Below the pieces are notes generated by a model, which ran no database searches, was not told where the DNA came from, and saw nothing but the letters and a program-made list of their open reading frames with translations. Shown piece after piece: positions 49,811 through 61,774 of a stretch of 64,000 nt of DNA (positions are counted from its first letter, which is position 1; every line of letters begins with the position of its first letter). The position numbers and the translations under genes were made by a program. This stretch comes from Henckelia pumila (Eukaryota; Streptophyta; Magnoliopsida; Lamiales; Gesneriaceae): assembly GCF_033568475.1 (NCBI RefSeq), contig NW_027331831.1:7192001-7256000 (forward strand), written 5' to 3'.

Positions 49811-51218
49811 TGTAGTAGTCCGGTTCCATTTTACAAGATTAAGTGATTTAAACATGTTAAAAAAATTACATATAATTTTAAAAGTGTCAAAACATGTTTA
49901 AGGAGTCCTTGCTTGATCAAAATAAGTGGAAAATCAGATCCGAAACGTCAAAAAATGGTATGGTAGGTTCCGGGGGTCCAAAAATGGTAAATAATTGGGT
50001 GTTCACTTGGAGACACCGTTGTGCATATCGGAGCTCCTGGTACGAATGGAAGTTCCAATGCAGCAACGGAGCTTTCGATGTGCTGTCTGAAGACGTGGCG
50101 ATGAGAATTGTACACGTAACTGCATGCAAGAGATCGGAGCTTCCGATGCAGCATCGGAGCTTCCGATCTCAACTAGTTGCAACGTGGAATCCATGCACAG
50201 AACGGAGCTTTCGTTGGCACTATCGGAACTTCCGATTGTGCTCTATAAATAGGAGTTGTGAGGGTCTCATTTTGCACCCCAAATCATTCTTTCCCTCTTG
50301 TTTTAGGAGTAGTCTAGGCATTTTAGGTGGTTTCCAGTCTTCCTAGGCTTGGTCCGGAGGTGGGCGAGGTGCTCCCGAAGTGCTGCGGGGAGGTGCCCAA
50401 GTTCTGGGATAGTCGTCATCAGCGGGCTGACAACGGACGCAGTGCGGATTATAGGCTTGGACATAGTGCTGGTCTAGCTTGCCTAGTTTATGAGGTACGA
50501 AAGTACTATTCGAGATATCCAGATTGAGTATGCATGTATTATGTGTTTGCATGGATTATGTGATTGCATGTTTTATATGTCTTTATATATACAACATGTC
50601 ATGACTGTATGTTGCATACATTAGCATATTGAGTCTTTACCTTAGAGGTATCCTGTAGTAGGCGCTCACCCTACGAGTTTGTGGATGGTTGGATACGTAA
50701 TTCTTGTGTCTGGTCATCTTTATGGTTGGACACATGTACTAGTATCAGGTCACCATTATCCACTGGATATATGAGTCACCTCCTGAGGCGATGGCGCAGC
50801 GTGCTATATATCCTGGGCCCAGTCTTTGAGCTAGTTTCTTGACCTCGGAGTCTTGGTACCCAGTTCATTTTCATACATGCACACATAACATCGTATACTC
50901 ATACTCTCGTACTGAGCTTATCATGCTCACGTCCCGTACTTTGTTGTATCTAGACACCCTATTCCACGGGGCAGGTCTGCGGCTGGATGAGGCGGGTGGT
51001 TCCAGGAGAGCTTAGGCGATGGAGGACCAGCAGGGTTATTGTCTAGGCTTTTGTTTCTGATATATTTGGATTAATACACTGTTTTATCGATATGGTTGTA
51101 AACTATATTTTAATTGTTGTTTATAATTTCTGCTGTTATTTCTGATGATTATTTTTGATTAATTTAAATGCATGCTTAAGCTTCTAATTAGTAGATGATC
51201 ACGGTGCGGGTCACTACA
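49811..51218 (+). mobile_element. Solo LTR of family C (related to Ty3 element 2 LTR), TSD GATTT
   Basis: It starts TGTAGTAGTCCGG and ends GCGGGTCACTACA, the same ends as the LTRs of the Ty3 element at 55878-63137. Perfect duplications GATTT flank it (49806-49810 and 51219-51223). It holds about six TCGGAGCTTCCGA-type inverted-repeat units (50025-50235), followed at once by TATAAATAG (50244-50252), the likely U3 promoter. The sequence has diverged well from element 2, so it is an older or sister-family insertion. Confidence 0.88.
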
Positions 51219-51223
51219 GATTT

Positions 51224-52597
51224 TATAAGCTCTTTTGAATACTATATATGCGTAGCTAATTAACTTGTAGGGGCATGATATATGCAAAACATTTGACCGT
51301 ATTATTGGGACATAACATGTGTGATATGAAAATAGAGCGACTAAATTGTAAAATTTATAGTTTTAAAAAATATGTTTCAACACAATCGCTTTGGTACTAG
51401 ATTAGTACTCATCTTTGCTCCAGTAATGCTTGGCTCGGATTATATGAACAATATATCTCATTACTATTATTTTATCAAAGGAAGATCCAAAATTTTGTAT
51501 CTAAAGGTCGCATACCAAGTGACAAAAATAATTATTATAAGTTATATATAACTACCAATAAAAAATTACAATAATTAAAAATAAACAAAAATCTCGAAGT
51601 TAATATTAATATGTTACCAAAAGAGACATGCATAAAGTTCCTTAAAAGATATGTCTAAATAAATATAAAATGAAATTTTATGATAAAAAGGAAATGGAAG
51701 ATATGCTCATTGTATCGAAAAAATAATGAATTTTCGGCATAATGAAGATTTTGAGACGGTACAGTGAAGATTTATGAGATTTGAAAATTTCGATATATAT
51801 CGGTATACCGATATACAAAAATATTATATAGAAATTTTAAAATATATAATATTTTTAAACAATAAATTTAAGAAATTTAAACAATATAAGTTTTTTTTTT
51901 TAGCATAAAAACGGTATATACCGATACCCTGCCGAAAATTTCGGTACATCTTGTTATATGTAACGAAATATTCGGCATAATATCGATATAAAAAATTTTA
52001 TACCGTAATTTTCGATACGGTAAACGGTATACCTATTTAGATACGGTACGGACTACGATATGCTACCCATACTCTTAGTATACATTATTAATGCGTTTGA
52101 GATAAAATTATCCTCCATTTTGTTACGAAACTTTAATTTCGCAAATTCATCACAAGAGATAGCTTTGGAAGGGCAAAAATCATATACACATGGGAAAAAT
52201 TTTGATATCTAGAAGACTCGGATCTTGAGACTTTTATAAATGTAAAATACATTAAATAAATTATTTAAATTTTTTTATATTTGATGTTTACAAATTATAT
52301 ATTAACCACGAACCCCGAATCATGGGATGTTGCGTTCTTTTATATGCTTTGTGGAGTTTGTGGATGCAATTTCAACAACCATCTGAAGCGGATAGATTAT
52401 TTGAGCAAAAGTGGGCAACTGGCTTGCAGGTTTTGCCTAAATTTTCTAACACCCATTATTTTAGTTATTTTGCAATTCTCCCATTTGTTTATTTTATTTT
52501 TGAAAAATGTGCATTTGCTATGTCAGCATCCATTTGTTTATTTTGATTTAACTTTCACGAGTTAGTTGAATTTGTATATGAAATTATGAAGTGTTAT
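51224..52597. other. AT-rich intergenic region with a palindromic repeat
   Basis: No gene. About 51745-52075 is rich in self-complementary words (TCGGTATACCGA, CGGTATATACCG, TTTCGGTA, CGATACGG) arranged as degenerate inverted repeats, as in some plant hAT-derived MITEs, but no terminal repeat plus TSD could be fixed. The rest shows nothing recognisable. Confidence 0.4.
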
Positions 52598-52600
52598 TTA

Positions 52601-53367
52601 GAGCATGCCCAATGAGCGATCAAGTTGGGGGAGATCAAGCCTAACTTGATCGCCCAATTAATTATCGCTCCCTCCAGGGGCAAGAATACTGCACAGGGAA
52701 GTTTCCGCGTGCGGTGAAGATGGTGGGCCTCGCGGGGAGCTTCTCCGCACGGTGAAGCCCACCAATTTTGTTTTTTTTTTTTTAAACATGAACTGTTAAG
52801 ATGATCTGATATGTTGAAATCAACGGTCAGATCATTTCAATCATTATTTTAATTTTAAAAAAATGATTTTAATTAAAAATAAATTAAATAAATTGTAAAA
52901 AAATAAAAAAAATTAGAATAATTAATAAAAAACCCAACGATTATATTTTTCAAAATCCATGAAATTTTCAATAATTACACTATTTTTTCATTTTCTTTTA
53001 TTTACTTGTGTCAAGTTTAATTCATCTATATTTTTTTCATGTGTTTTTTTATTTTGGTTTTGTAATGCTTTTAAAATTATGTTTTTTTGTTTTAAAAATA
53101 TTATTTTAAATTTGTTATATTCATGTTCATTTTTATGTAATTTTTAAATTTAATTATATTTATTTTTAATTTTTTATATTTATGTTTATTTTTATTATGT
53201 TTTAAAAATATTATTTAATGAATTAAAAAAATATTATTTCAACATCACCATTGCAACATCATCACACCACTGTAGGAACATACAATGAAGTTATCAACGT
53301 TGAAATCATCATGCGATCAAGTTATCAACTTCACCAAACCAATTTCCTCACATCCTTGTACATGCTC
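52601..53367. mobile_element. PIF/Harbinger-like (Tourist-type) non-autonomous element, TSD TTA
   Basis: The ends are GAGCATGCCCAATG (52601) and ATCCTTGTACATGCTC (ending 53367), an imperfect TIR, flanked by TTA on both sides (52598-52600 and 53368-53370), the 3-bp duplication typical of PIF/Harbinger. Subterminal GCGATCAAGTT and AACTTGATCGC words form further inverted repeats at the left, and GCGATCAAGTTATCAACTT recurs near the right. The core is AT-rich with no transposase. Confidence 0.75.
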
Positions 53368-53370
53368 TTA

Positions 53371-53810
53371 AGCGTGTTAATCTGTTTTTTAATTAAATTC
53401 TATTAACACAGATAAATAAGTGCGAGTACGGATTAAACTTAAGCAACACTCGCAACATTTTAAGCTAAGTTCTTTTGAAATATAGAAAATCAAGAGCAAA
53501 GTTTAAAATAGGATATCGACTATACCAGTTAACATGAATTTCCAATTTATTTGTACGAATAATTTATAATAAAATTGCTTTCATGCGCGATAAAAAAATC
53601 GTGAAAAAAAATCTCAGGTTTTTTAATTAAAAAAAACAATTGGGAATTATTTCCCAAGTGTATTTTAAACAAATGTTGATTTATTTATCTTTTTCAAAAT
53701 CTCATCCAACTAATTTTTGTATCGACATCCTTCATAGTAATTCTTATTTTCGTATATATATATATATTTATTGAAATAAATTTAAATAATTCAATTTTAA
53801 AAATTTTATA

Positions 53811-53900
<90 letters not shown>

Positions 53901-54137
53901 TCTTTCATTGTTGCATTTATGTTTGCGGTTCGTGCCTAGTATAATTGTCGTCTTAAATATGTCCACACGTGATTCATGCCCAACTTTGGGTACAAGGCTT
54001 GTTGATGGTACTACATATGTATCAATTCACACGAAAATCAAGTGTTGCACAACGTATCAACAAATTTTATCTCATCATGGTTGGATTTCCAATAAAAATT
54101 AACGAGTCCCCGTCGAGTTAATCCTCGTTGAAAACTG
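53371..54137. other. AT-rich spacer between the MITE and the copia element
   Basis: Nothing is seen here apart from the TCA microsatellite (listed separately) and a short TA run near 53753-53767. Confidence 0.5.
53812..53898. repeat. (TCA)29 microsatellite
   Basis: A pure 87-bp TCA trinucleotide run. Read on the minus strand it makes a poly-Asp frame that has no other gene features. Confidence 0.97.
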
Positions 54138-54785
54138 TGTTGAAAGGTGGTGAATGAGATAAATGTTCATTGTCCCACATTGGTAAAATGTGGGAATGAA
54201 TGACATAATATAATACCCAAGGTTAGACAATGGGTTGGGGCCCCAAGGGGTACCCATGTTTGTTAAGGGGAGCGGACCTAGTCTAGGCTAGGTTCAAACC
54301 ATTAGCCACGCACGCGCCGCCGCCGTTCGGCTCGGCATGGACCGGGGCGTGGGCTGGTCTTTGACATGATATAACTTTTTTGGACAAAAATCAATTAAAT
54401 ATTTTATTTTTGCTTCCGAATCAGTGCAATGCTTCAGAGTGTATCAATACGACTTTTGGGTCCTAACCAGTGCGTCTTTTCGGTCCGAATGGTGCGTCTC
54501 CTCGGCCATGTGTACAACGAAATGGTGCGACTGTCTGAGACAGCATTCCAACATCTATAAATAGGGACCCCCTACGTTCATTCTAACTTACCAATTCACT
54601 CATTCTTTCTTCTCTTGTGTCTTGCATATAGAGAGTTTTGATCTCTCTTATTTCTCTTCATAAAAGAGTTTCTTCAAAGCACTTTGTGTTCGAAGTTCTT
54701 TGAGTTTGCAGTGCTGCTACTCAAAGTTGTAAGCGTTCTATCTTGGAAGACACTTTGCATAATCCCGTTAGCACCTAGGCGGGGC

Positions 54786-54900
54786 AAATTTTGTCTTAAA
54801 GAAAAAGAGTTAAACTCTTGGCTCGTTGTTTTGATCGTGTGGATTATTGATTGGTTGCAAGTGGTGGAAATTGTCCTTACAAGTTTAAGACAAAATTTTG
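54786..54900 (+). repeat. Inverted repeat just before copia gag
   Basis: CAAATTTTGTCTTAAA (from about 54786) is the reverse complement of TTTAAGACAAAATTTTG (about 54884-54900) apart from one extra base, with a loop of roughly 80 nt. It ends five bases before the gag ATG. Confidence 0.7.
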
Positions 54901-54904
54901 TTTC

Positions 54905-55877
54905 ATGGCTACTGATCCATCTGCCAGTGTTACGCCCCCACCATCGCCCCCTGTTACGCCACCACCACATGTTATGTCGCCTGTTATACCGACAGTTGTC
55001 ACGGCCCCTGCTGCTTCTAATGCACATGCCGAGAGACCTGAGAAGTTCTCCGGTTCTGACTTCAAGACATGGCAGCATAAGATGTTGTTTTACCTCACAA
55101 CACTTCATCTTGCGAGGTTTTTGAAGGAAGTTGTTGCTGTTCCGGCACCGGATGCTGACACACAAGCAAGGTCTGCTTTCGATGCATGGTGTCACAGCGA
55201 CTTCTTGTGCCGAAACTACATACTGAATGGGTTGGACAATACGCTGTATAGTGTATATTCTGCAACCAAGACTGCTAAGGAATTGTGGGAATCCTTAGAG
55301 AAAAAGTACAAAACAGAGGATGCTGGCATGAAGAAGTTCGTAGTCGGTAAGTTTCTCGAGTTCAAAATGGTTGATGCCAAGACGGTGATTAGCCAAGTGC
55401 GAGAGTTCCAAATCATCCTCCATGATATAATGGCTGAACGGATGATGATCAGCGAGTCCTTCCAAGTGGCTGCATTAATCAAGAAACTGCCACCTTTATG
55501 GAAGGAGTTCAAGAATTACTTGAAGCACAAACGCAAGGAAATGGGGTTCGAGGACTTGATCGTTAGGCTGCGAATTGAGGAAGACAATCGCAAAGCGGAG
55601 ATCAAAGCTGGTAAGATGCCAATGGAAGCAAAGGCAAACTTGGTAGAGCCGAACGCCATGAAGAAAAGGAAGAAGTTTGGGAAAGATGTAATGCAAGGGA
55701 TAAGAAGTGGAAAGGAACCTGTTGGAACTGTGGGAAGTCGAACCATAAAGCCAAGGATTGTCGCTTACCTAAGAAGGACAATCAAAGTCAAGTAAATGTT
55801 GTCCAACACAAATCTGTGCCTATTGACTTGTCTGAGATAGATCTGTCAGCAGTAGTCTTCGAGGCTAACATGGTTGA
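54905..55877 (+). pseudogene. gag: Copia gag, frameshifted before the zinc knuckle
   Basis: From ATG at 54905 the frame encodes a Pro-rich start, then the copia-type gag (UBN2-like) domain: ERPEKFSGSDFKTWQHKM, then AKELWESLEKKYKTEDAG and a basic linker. At about 55660-55690 the reading frame must change for the zinc knuckle CWNCGKSNHKAKDC (CX2CX4HX4C, from 55720), which is in another frame; the original frame stops at 55793-55795. The frame after the knuckle stays open to the Ty3 insertion. Role in intact elements: particle assembly and RNA binding. Confidence 0.85.
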
Positions 55878-57181
55878 TGTAGTGACCCTTACCCGGATCA
55901 CCTACTAAACAGAACTTAGGCATGCAATTAACTTAATTAAACAGATATCAGAATAAAACTGCGAAAACCATAAACATTATACAATCCAAAGTAAAGGAAT
56001 CTGTAATTTATCCCAATAATATACAACCAAATCGAATAGCTGTATAAACCCAAACAACAGTAATAAAACCTAGACGAAGCTCCAGCTGGCCAACCACTGA
56101 CTAGCCCCTCCTGGATCCACCCTCCTCGTCCAATCGCAAACCTGCCCCATGGAATAGGGTGTCCAGAAACACAGAGTACGAGACGTGAGCATAAAATGCT
56201 CAGTACGAGAGTATGAGTATGCATGCATGCAAAGTGAACTCCCTATAAACTCGAGGTCAAGGATCAGATAACAGAGACAGACCGGGCCCTGGTATGTAGC
56301 ACGTTGTGCCGTTGCTTCAGGAGGTGGCTCCCATACCGAGATAACCGTGGATACGCCGGATCCAAATCGATGGAAGTCCATCCACTAACAGGATAGGGTA
56401 CAACCCTACTAACAGACATCTCGAAAGAGATACAACAAGATGCAAATGAATGCAGCATAATATCATGGCATATAAATCATGCAGTCACATAATACATGCA
56501 TACTCAGTCAGGATATCTCGAACAGTACTTTCGTACCTCAAAAACAGTTCAAGCTCTACCAACTCTAGGTCCACGCCTATAGTCTGCTCTACACTGTCAA
56601 ATGATACTACTATCATTAAAGCGCTCTAAAAGTCTTAACTAAGCGGTTGCATACTCCTAAATATTTATAGGAAGCAAAAGCTATACCTTCGTCCGTCGTT
56701 AGCCTTTTGATGTCGATGCCTCCAGAACTTGGGCACAACTCCGCTACGACTACCGAACGCCTCGCCGACCACCGGGTCAAGCCTAGGAAGGCTAGAACAA
56801 CTCGAATAGACTAGAAAGGAGAGGGAAACACTCGGAATTGGCAATTGGAAATGAAGCCTCGTGCCTCTATTTATAGACAATGATCGGAACTTCCGATCCC
56901 CGATCGAAACGTCCGAACCTCGATCGGAACGTCCGATCCTGCCATCGGAGCTTTCGAAGATCCTGATTTGCCACGTGTCAAAATATCACTTGTTGAATCT
57001 GGATAGGAGTGATCGGAGCTTCCGGTCCTGATCGAAGCTTCCGATCTAACCACACGTCATGGATGACGTAATATCATCGGTGCCTCCGATCGTGCCTTCG
57101 GAGCTTCCGATCCGTCCGATACCCAATTTATTTAATTAGCATTAATCCTTTAATTACTCAATTAGGGTACGGGCTACTACA
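55878..57181 (-). repeat. 3' LTR of Ty3 element 2
   Basis: On the plus strand it reads TGTAGTGACC...GGGCTACTACA. Read in element orientation, about eight TCGGAGCTTCCGA-type units (56881-57120) lie directly upstream of a TATA box (CTATAAATAG, plus strand CTATTTATAG at 56867-56876). It is 38 bp shorter than the 5' LTR because it has fewer of these units. Confidence 0.9.
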
Positions 57182-57215
57182 TTCTCCCCCACTTAAGATA
57201 TTTCGTCCTCGAAAT
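57182..57215 (-). promoter_or_regulatory. Polypurine tract and pre-PPT inverted repeat of Ty3 element 2
   Basis: On the minus strand the tract AAGTGGGGGAGAA immediately precedes the 3' LTR. Just upstream ATTTCG-AGGA-CGAAAT (57200-57215) repeats the stem and loop seen in element 1. Confidence 0.75.
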
Positions 57216-57314
57216 CAGATCTTAAGTACTGAATGTAATACAGAAATCGGAAATATTCTTTATTCAAATCAAATGTTTACAGAGTTTGCAACTGAATACA
57301 ACTTAAGAATGAAA

Positions 57315-60300
57315 TCAAAACAACTCAGGATGGTCTTCACGCATCCTGTCCTCAAGCTCCCAAGTAGCTTCCTCAGTGCCTCGGCGCTGCCACTGAACTA
57401 AAACCAAAGGAATGACTTTGTTCCGTAAAACCTTATCCTTATAATCCAGGATACGAATAGGTTTCTCAACATAGGTCAAATTCTTATTCACCTGAACCTC
57501 AGACCGCTGCAGAATATGAGATTCATCCGCCACATACCGTCACAACAGAGATACGTGGAACACGTCGTGAATACTGGATAGATGCGGTAGCAAAGCTAGT
57601 CGATAAGCCAAATCGCCAATGCTCTCCAAGATCTCAAACGGACCGATAAACCTGGGAGACAACTTGCCCTTAAGGCCAAATCTGAGAATCTTGCGGAAAG
57701 GTGACACTCTCAGAAACACTTTCTCCCCGACATCGAACTGCAAAGGCCTACGCTTGATATTAGCATAGCTGGCCTGACGATCCTGTGCAGTCTTAATCCG
57801 TTTCTTGATCTGATCAACAATGCCTATCGCCTGCTGGATAAACTCCGGTCCCTCAGCCTGTCTCTCCCCCACTTCTTCTCAGAAGAGTGGAGTACGACAA
57901 CGTCGCCCGTACAACGCCTCAAAAGGTGTCATCCCAATACTAGTATGATAGTTGTTGTTGTACGCGAACTCGATCAACGGCAAATGATCCTACCAGGCTG
58001 AACCAAAATCCATGACGCACGCTCTAAGCATATCCTCCAAAGTACGGATAGTGCGCTCTGACTGACCATCAGTCTTCGGATGATAGGCAGTACTCAAACT
58101 GAGAGTAGTACCCATCGCACGCTGAACACTCCCCCAGAATCTAGAAGTGAACCTGGGGTCCCGATCGCTGACAATGCTCACAGGCACTCCATGAAGTTGA
58201 ACGATCTCCTGAATGTACAACCGAGCCATACGATCCACATTGTACTCTTGGCTATAGGCAATGAAATGCGCTGACTTGGTGAGTCGGTCCACCACAACCC
58301 AGATAGCATCACAGTTCCTCGGGGATACCGGCAAATGGGTCACAAAGTCCATTGTGATAAACTCCCATTTCCATTCAGGAATAGGCAAACTGTGAAGCAA
58401 TCCTCCAGGTCGTCGGTGCTCTGCCTTGACCTGTTGACACACCAAACATCTCGAAACAAACTGATAAACACTGCGTTTCATTCCTTTCCACCAAAAACGA
58501 GTACGTAGATCCTTGTGCATCTTGTTGCTCCCAAGATGAATACTCAACTTAGTGCGATGTATCTGAGACAAAATCTCATCTCGCAACTCTTCATCCTGCG
58601 GAATCACAAGCCTACCAGACAAACACAGAAAGCCATCTGACTGATAATGAAATCCAGATGAGCTACCCTCGTTAGCTAGACGAGCTAAACACTGGGTCTT
58701 TGGATCAGACATCTGAGCATCTCGGATTGGCGAATACAAGGCTGGCTCAGATAATATCGCAAACATCTGGATACTCTGCATACCTTTCTTATGCTTGAAG
58801 GTATAACCTGAAGTACAACAGTCACCGATCGCACTAGACATCGAACAATTCTGAAGTGCGGATAGTCGCACCTTGCGACTCAAAGCATCAGCGGTGAGAT
58901 TAGCAGCTCCCGGATGGTACTTAATTTCGCAATCATAGTCCTTAAGCAAGTCCATCCAACGTCTCTGCCTCATGTTCAACTCCGCCTGAGTGAACAAATA
59001 TTTGAGACTCTTATGGTCGGTAAAGATCTCAAATTTCTCGCCATACAGATAATGACGCCAAATCTTCAAAGCGAACACAATGACTGCTAACTCCAAATCG
59101 TGGACTGGATAGTTGTCCTCGTGAAGCTTTAGCTGTCTAGAAGCGTATGCGATCACATGCCCATTCTGAGTCAGAACACAACCTAACCCTTGAAGAGAAG
59201 CATCAGTGTATACCACATACCCTCCAGATCCTGACGGTAATGCCAACACCGGCGCAGAAGTCAACCGCCGTCGAAGCTCACAGAAATTCTCCTCACACTC
59301 GGAGGACCACTCGAAAACCACACCCTTGCGGGTAAGCTGCGTTAACGGTCGAGCTAACTGAGAGAAGTTCAGAATGAAGCGACGATAATACCCTGCTAGA
59401 CCCAGAATACTACGGATCTCAGCAATTGTCGTCGGACGCGACCAATTAAGTACCGCTTCAATCTTGCTTGGATCAACAGAAATCCCCTCCCTGGATATGA
59501 TATGGCCAAGAAAGACCACTCTATCCATCCAGAACTCACACTTGCTCAGCTTGGCGTACAACTGCTCATCCCGAAGAGTCTGCAGTACCAACCACAAGTG
59601 AGAAACATGCTCTTCCGTATTACGCAAATACACCAAGATGTCGTCAATGAAGACCACGACAAACTTGTCCAAATACTCCCTGAAGACACGGTTCATCAGA
59701 TCCATGAATATAGCCGGCGCATTAGTCAAACCAAATGGCATCACTAGGAACTTGTAATGCCCATAGAGAGTACGGAATGCAGTCTTGGCTACGTCCTGAT
59801 CACGGACTCTCAACTGATGATACCCAGATCTCAAGTCAATCTTGGAGTAAACTGACATGCCCTGCAGCTGATCAAACAAGTCATCAATACGAGACAACGG
59901 ATACTTGTTCTTCACAGTGACTCGATTCAGCTGCCGATAGTCAATGCACAGCCGCATCGACCCATTCTTTTTCTTTACAAAAAGAACAGGAGCTCCCCAA
60001 GGAGATACACTAGGACGAATGTACCCCTTGTCCAAAAGATCCTGTAGTTGATTCTTCAACTCACGCATCTCTGACGGAGCCAGACGATACGATGCTCTAG
60101 AAATAGGCGAAGTACCCGGCATCAACTCTATGCCAAACTCGACTTCCCTAGCAGGAGGAAAACCCGGAATCTCATCAGGAAATACATCTGGAAATTCATC
60201 CACAATAGGAATGCTCTCTATCCCAATGCTCTCAGCGAACAAATCAACTGCATAGATAAGGTAACCTTCCCCGCCAGACTCTAGAGCTCGACAGACTCTC

Positions 60301-60749
60301 AAAGCTGATACTAAAGACATCGGCGGTCGCGCTCCCTCACCATAGAAAAACCAGCTCTCACTCCCCTCCGGATGAAAGCGTACTAATCTCTGATAGCAGT
60401 CTAATGAAGCTCGATAGGTAGTCAACATATCTATTCCCAGAATGCAATCAAAGTCCTCCATTGCCAGGACCATGAGATTCGTTAACAGAATGTTCCCTTC
60501 GAACTCTAAAGGGCAACCCATCACTAGACGCTTAGCCAAAGCAGATTGGCCCGTCGAAGTAGAAACAGACATCACTACGTCTAGTGCAATGCATGGTAAC
60601 TTATGCCTCTTAACAAAACGTGCAGAAATGAAAGAATGAGATGCACCAGTGTCAATAAGTACAAGAGCAGGTATACCATAAAGCAGAAATGTACCTGCGA
60701 TGACTTTCTCATTCTCCTCCACTGCCTGATCATGTCTCAGGGCAAACAC
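57315..60749 (-). pseudogene. pol: Pol of Ty3 element 2 (PR-RT-RNase H-IN-chromo-like), broken by nonsense codons
   Basis: A 919-codon stretch reads protease ([10 protein letters not shown]), reverse transcriptase ([12 protein letters not shown]), RNase H (YTDAS, TDHKSL) and integrase ([24 protein letters not shown]). TAG at 57990-57992 then interrupts it. The same frame continues with further stops TGA at 57879-57881 and 57540-57542, and ends in the chromodomain-like tail (LVQWQRRG...EEATWE). The stops look like CAG-to-TAG and TGG- or CGA-to-TGA changes, that is C/G-to-T/A transitions as left by 5-methylcytosine deamination. Protease is continuous with the preceding Gag-end sequence near 60693, with no intron-like segment. 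Confidence 0.9.
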
Positions 60750-61730
60750 CTGGCCAGAAGCTCATGGCCTCAAATGAGAACTCCCAGCAGACTGTCCCTG
60801 CGACCTCTGCTGTACGGTGGCCTGAGAACCAGATCCTGAACCAGATCCAGAACCGTCTCCCCAGATAGTAGACAATCTCTCCGGATATGACCAGTCTCTC
60901 CACAACGGAAACAAGCTCCAGAAGCTCTACGGCACTTGTCGGATGGATGGTTCTTCCCACAGTGATCACACTTGTCCTTCTTACCAAAACGGACAACACC
61001 TCCAGAACCAGAGGAAGAAGTAGATCCAGACTTCTTGAAAGATTGGGCACGGGGACCCAAAGAACTAGCAGGCCTCGACTGAGGGAAAGACCTGTTCCGC
61101 CGAAAGCTGTCCTCCACCTGGTGACAACGGCTCACCAAACCTTCATAGGACATGTCATCGTCAACCGCCACACGGTCATGGATCTCAGGGTTAAGGCCCT
61201 GAAGGAACAGATTATACTTCATCTCTGAGCTATCAGCAATCTCGGGGCAATAGGATAGCAGATCAAAGAACCTCTACTGATACTCATTGATAGACATGGC
61301 TCCCTATCGCAGACTCAGTAGCTCGCGCTGCCTTCGACTGACGGAGTGAAGGAGGAAAATACCGCTTTTGGAAAGCTGTGCGGAACTCGGCCCAGGTGGC
61401 CACTCCTCTCGCCGCAACAAAAGGTGCAGAAGTAAACCTCCACCATCTGCGCGCACGTCCATCCAGAAGATAGCCAAGGGTCTCCATCTTCTGCTCCTCG
61501 GTGTAGTGGAAAGTCTGAAAAGTCGTCTCCATGCGGTCTAACCAGTTCTCCGCATCCTCCGGAGACTCACCTCCAACTAAGGGCTTAGGACCCATAGCTA
61601 AGAATCGACGCACAGTGAAACGCTCGTCGTCATGATGACGATGACGCCGTTCTCGACGAGGCTCCCGGTCGGCATCACCCCAACGCCCACCAATACTACC
61701 ATGAGAACTCCGGTCGTCACGATTTGTCAT
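60750..61730 (-). pseudogene. gag: Gag of Ty3 element 2, frameshifted
   Basis: ATG at 61730 opens a charged N-terminus (His/Arg/Asp-rich), then the gag domain (ESPEDAENWLDRMETTF, ARRWW). Near 61290-61340 the conserved frame shifts, and two TAG codons follow in the new frame. The later part has a basic Ser/Arg linker and the zinc knuckle CFRCGETGHIRRDC, preceded by CDHCGKNHPSDKC. A second frame change close to 60770 returns to the pol frame. The protein would bind element RNA and form particles, but this copy cannot make it whole. Confidence 0.85.
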
Positions 61731-61774
61731 CTACAAAAATACCTCATGATGAGACTAAATTCCAAGAATTCTTT

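Larger units (their letters stand above)
54138..55877 (+). mobile_element. Ty1/copia element, left part: LTR, leader and gag (split by Ty3 element 2)
   Basis: An LTR-like start TGTTGAAAGGTGG lies near 54138 (54136 is also possible), with a TATA box TATAAATAG at 54556-54564 and a probable transcript leader from about 54590. Gag follows. The LTR end and primer-binding site are not clear, and the 3' LTR lies outside the window. The element stops at the GTTGA target (55873-55877) and resumes at 63138. Copia identity comes from the gag type here and the pol order (protease before integrase) after the gap. Confidence 0.8.

Noticed and set aside
49894-50346. 150-codon frame in the solo LTR
   Set aside because: It lies within U3/R of an LTR, spans the TATA box and consists largely of the TCGGAGC array; not conserved in the element 2 LTRs.
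53694-53966. Minus-strand frame with a long poly-Asp run
   Set aside because: It is only the (TCA)29 microsatellite read in one frame; no other gene signal on either side.
54674-55195. 173-codon minus-strand frame over the copia leader and gag
   Set aside because: Antisense to gag; no recognisable domain, crosses the LTR-like leader.
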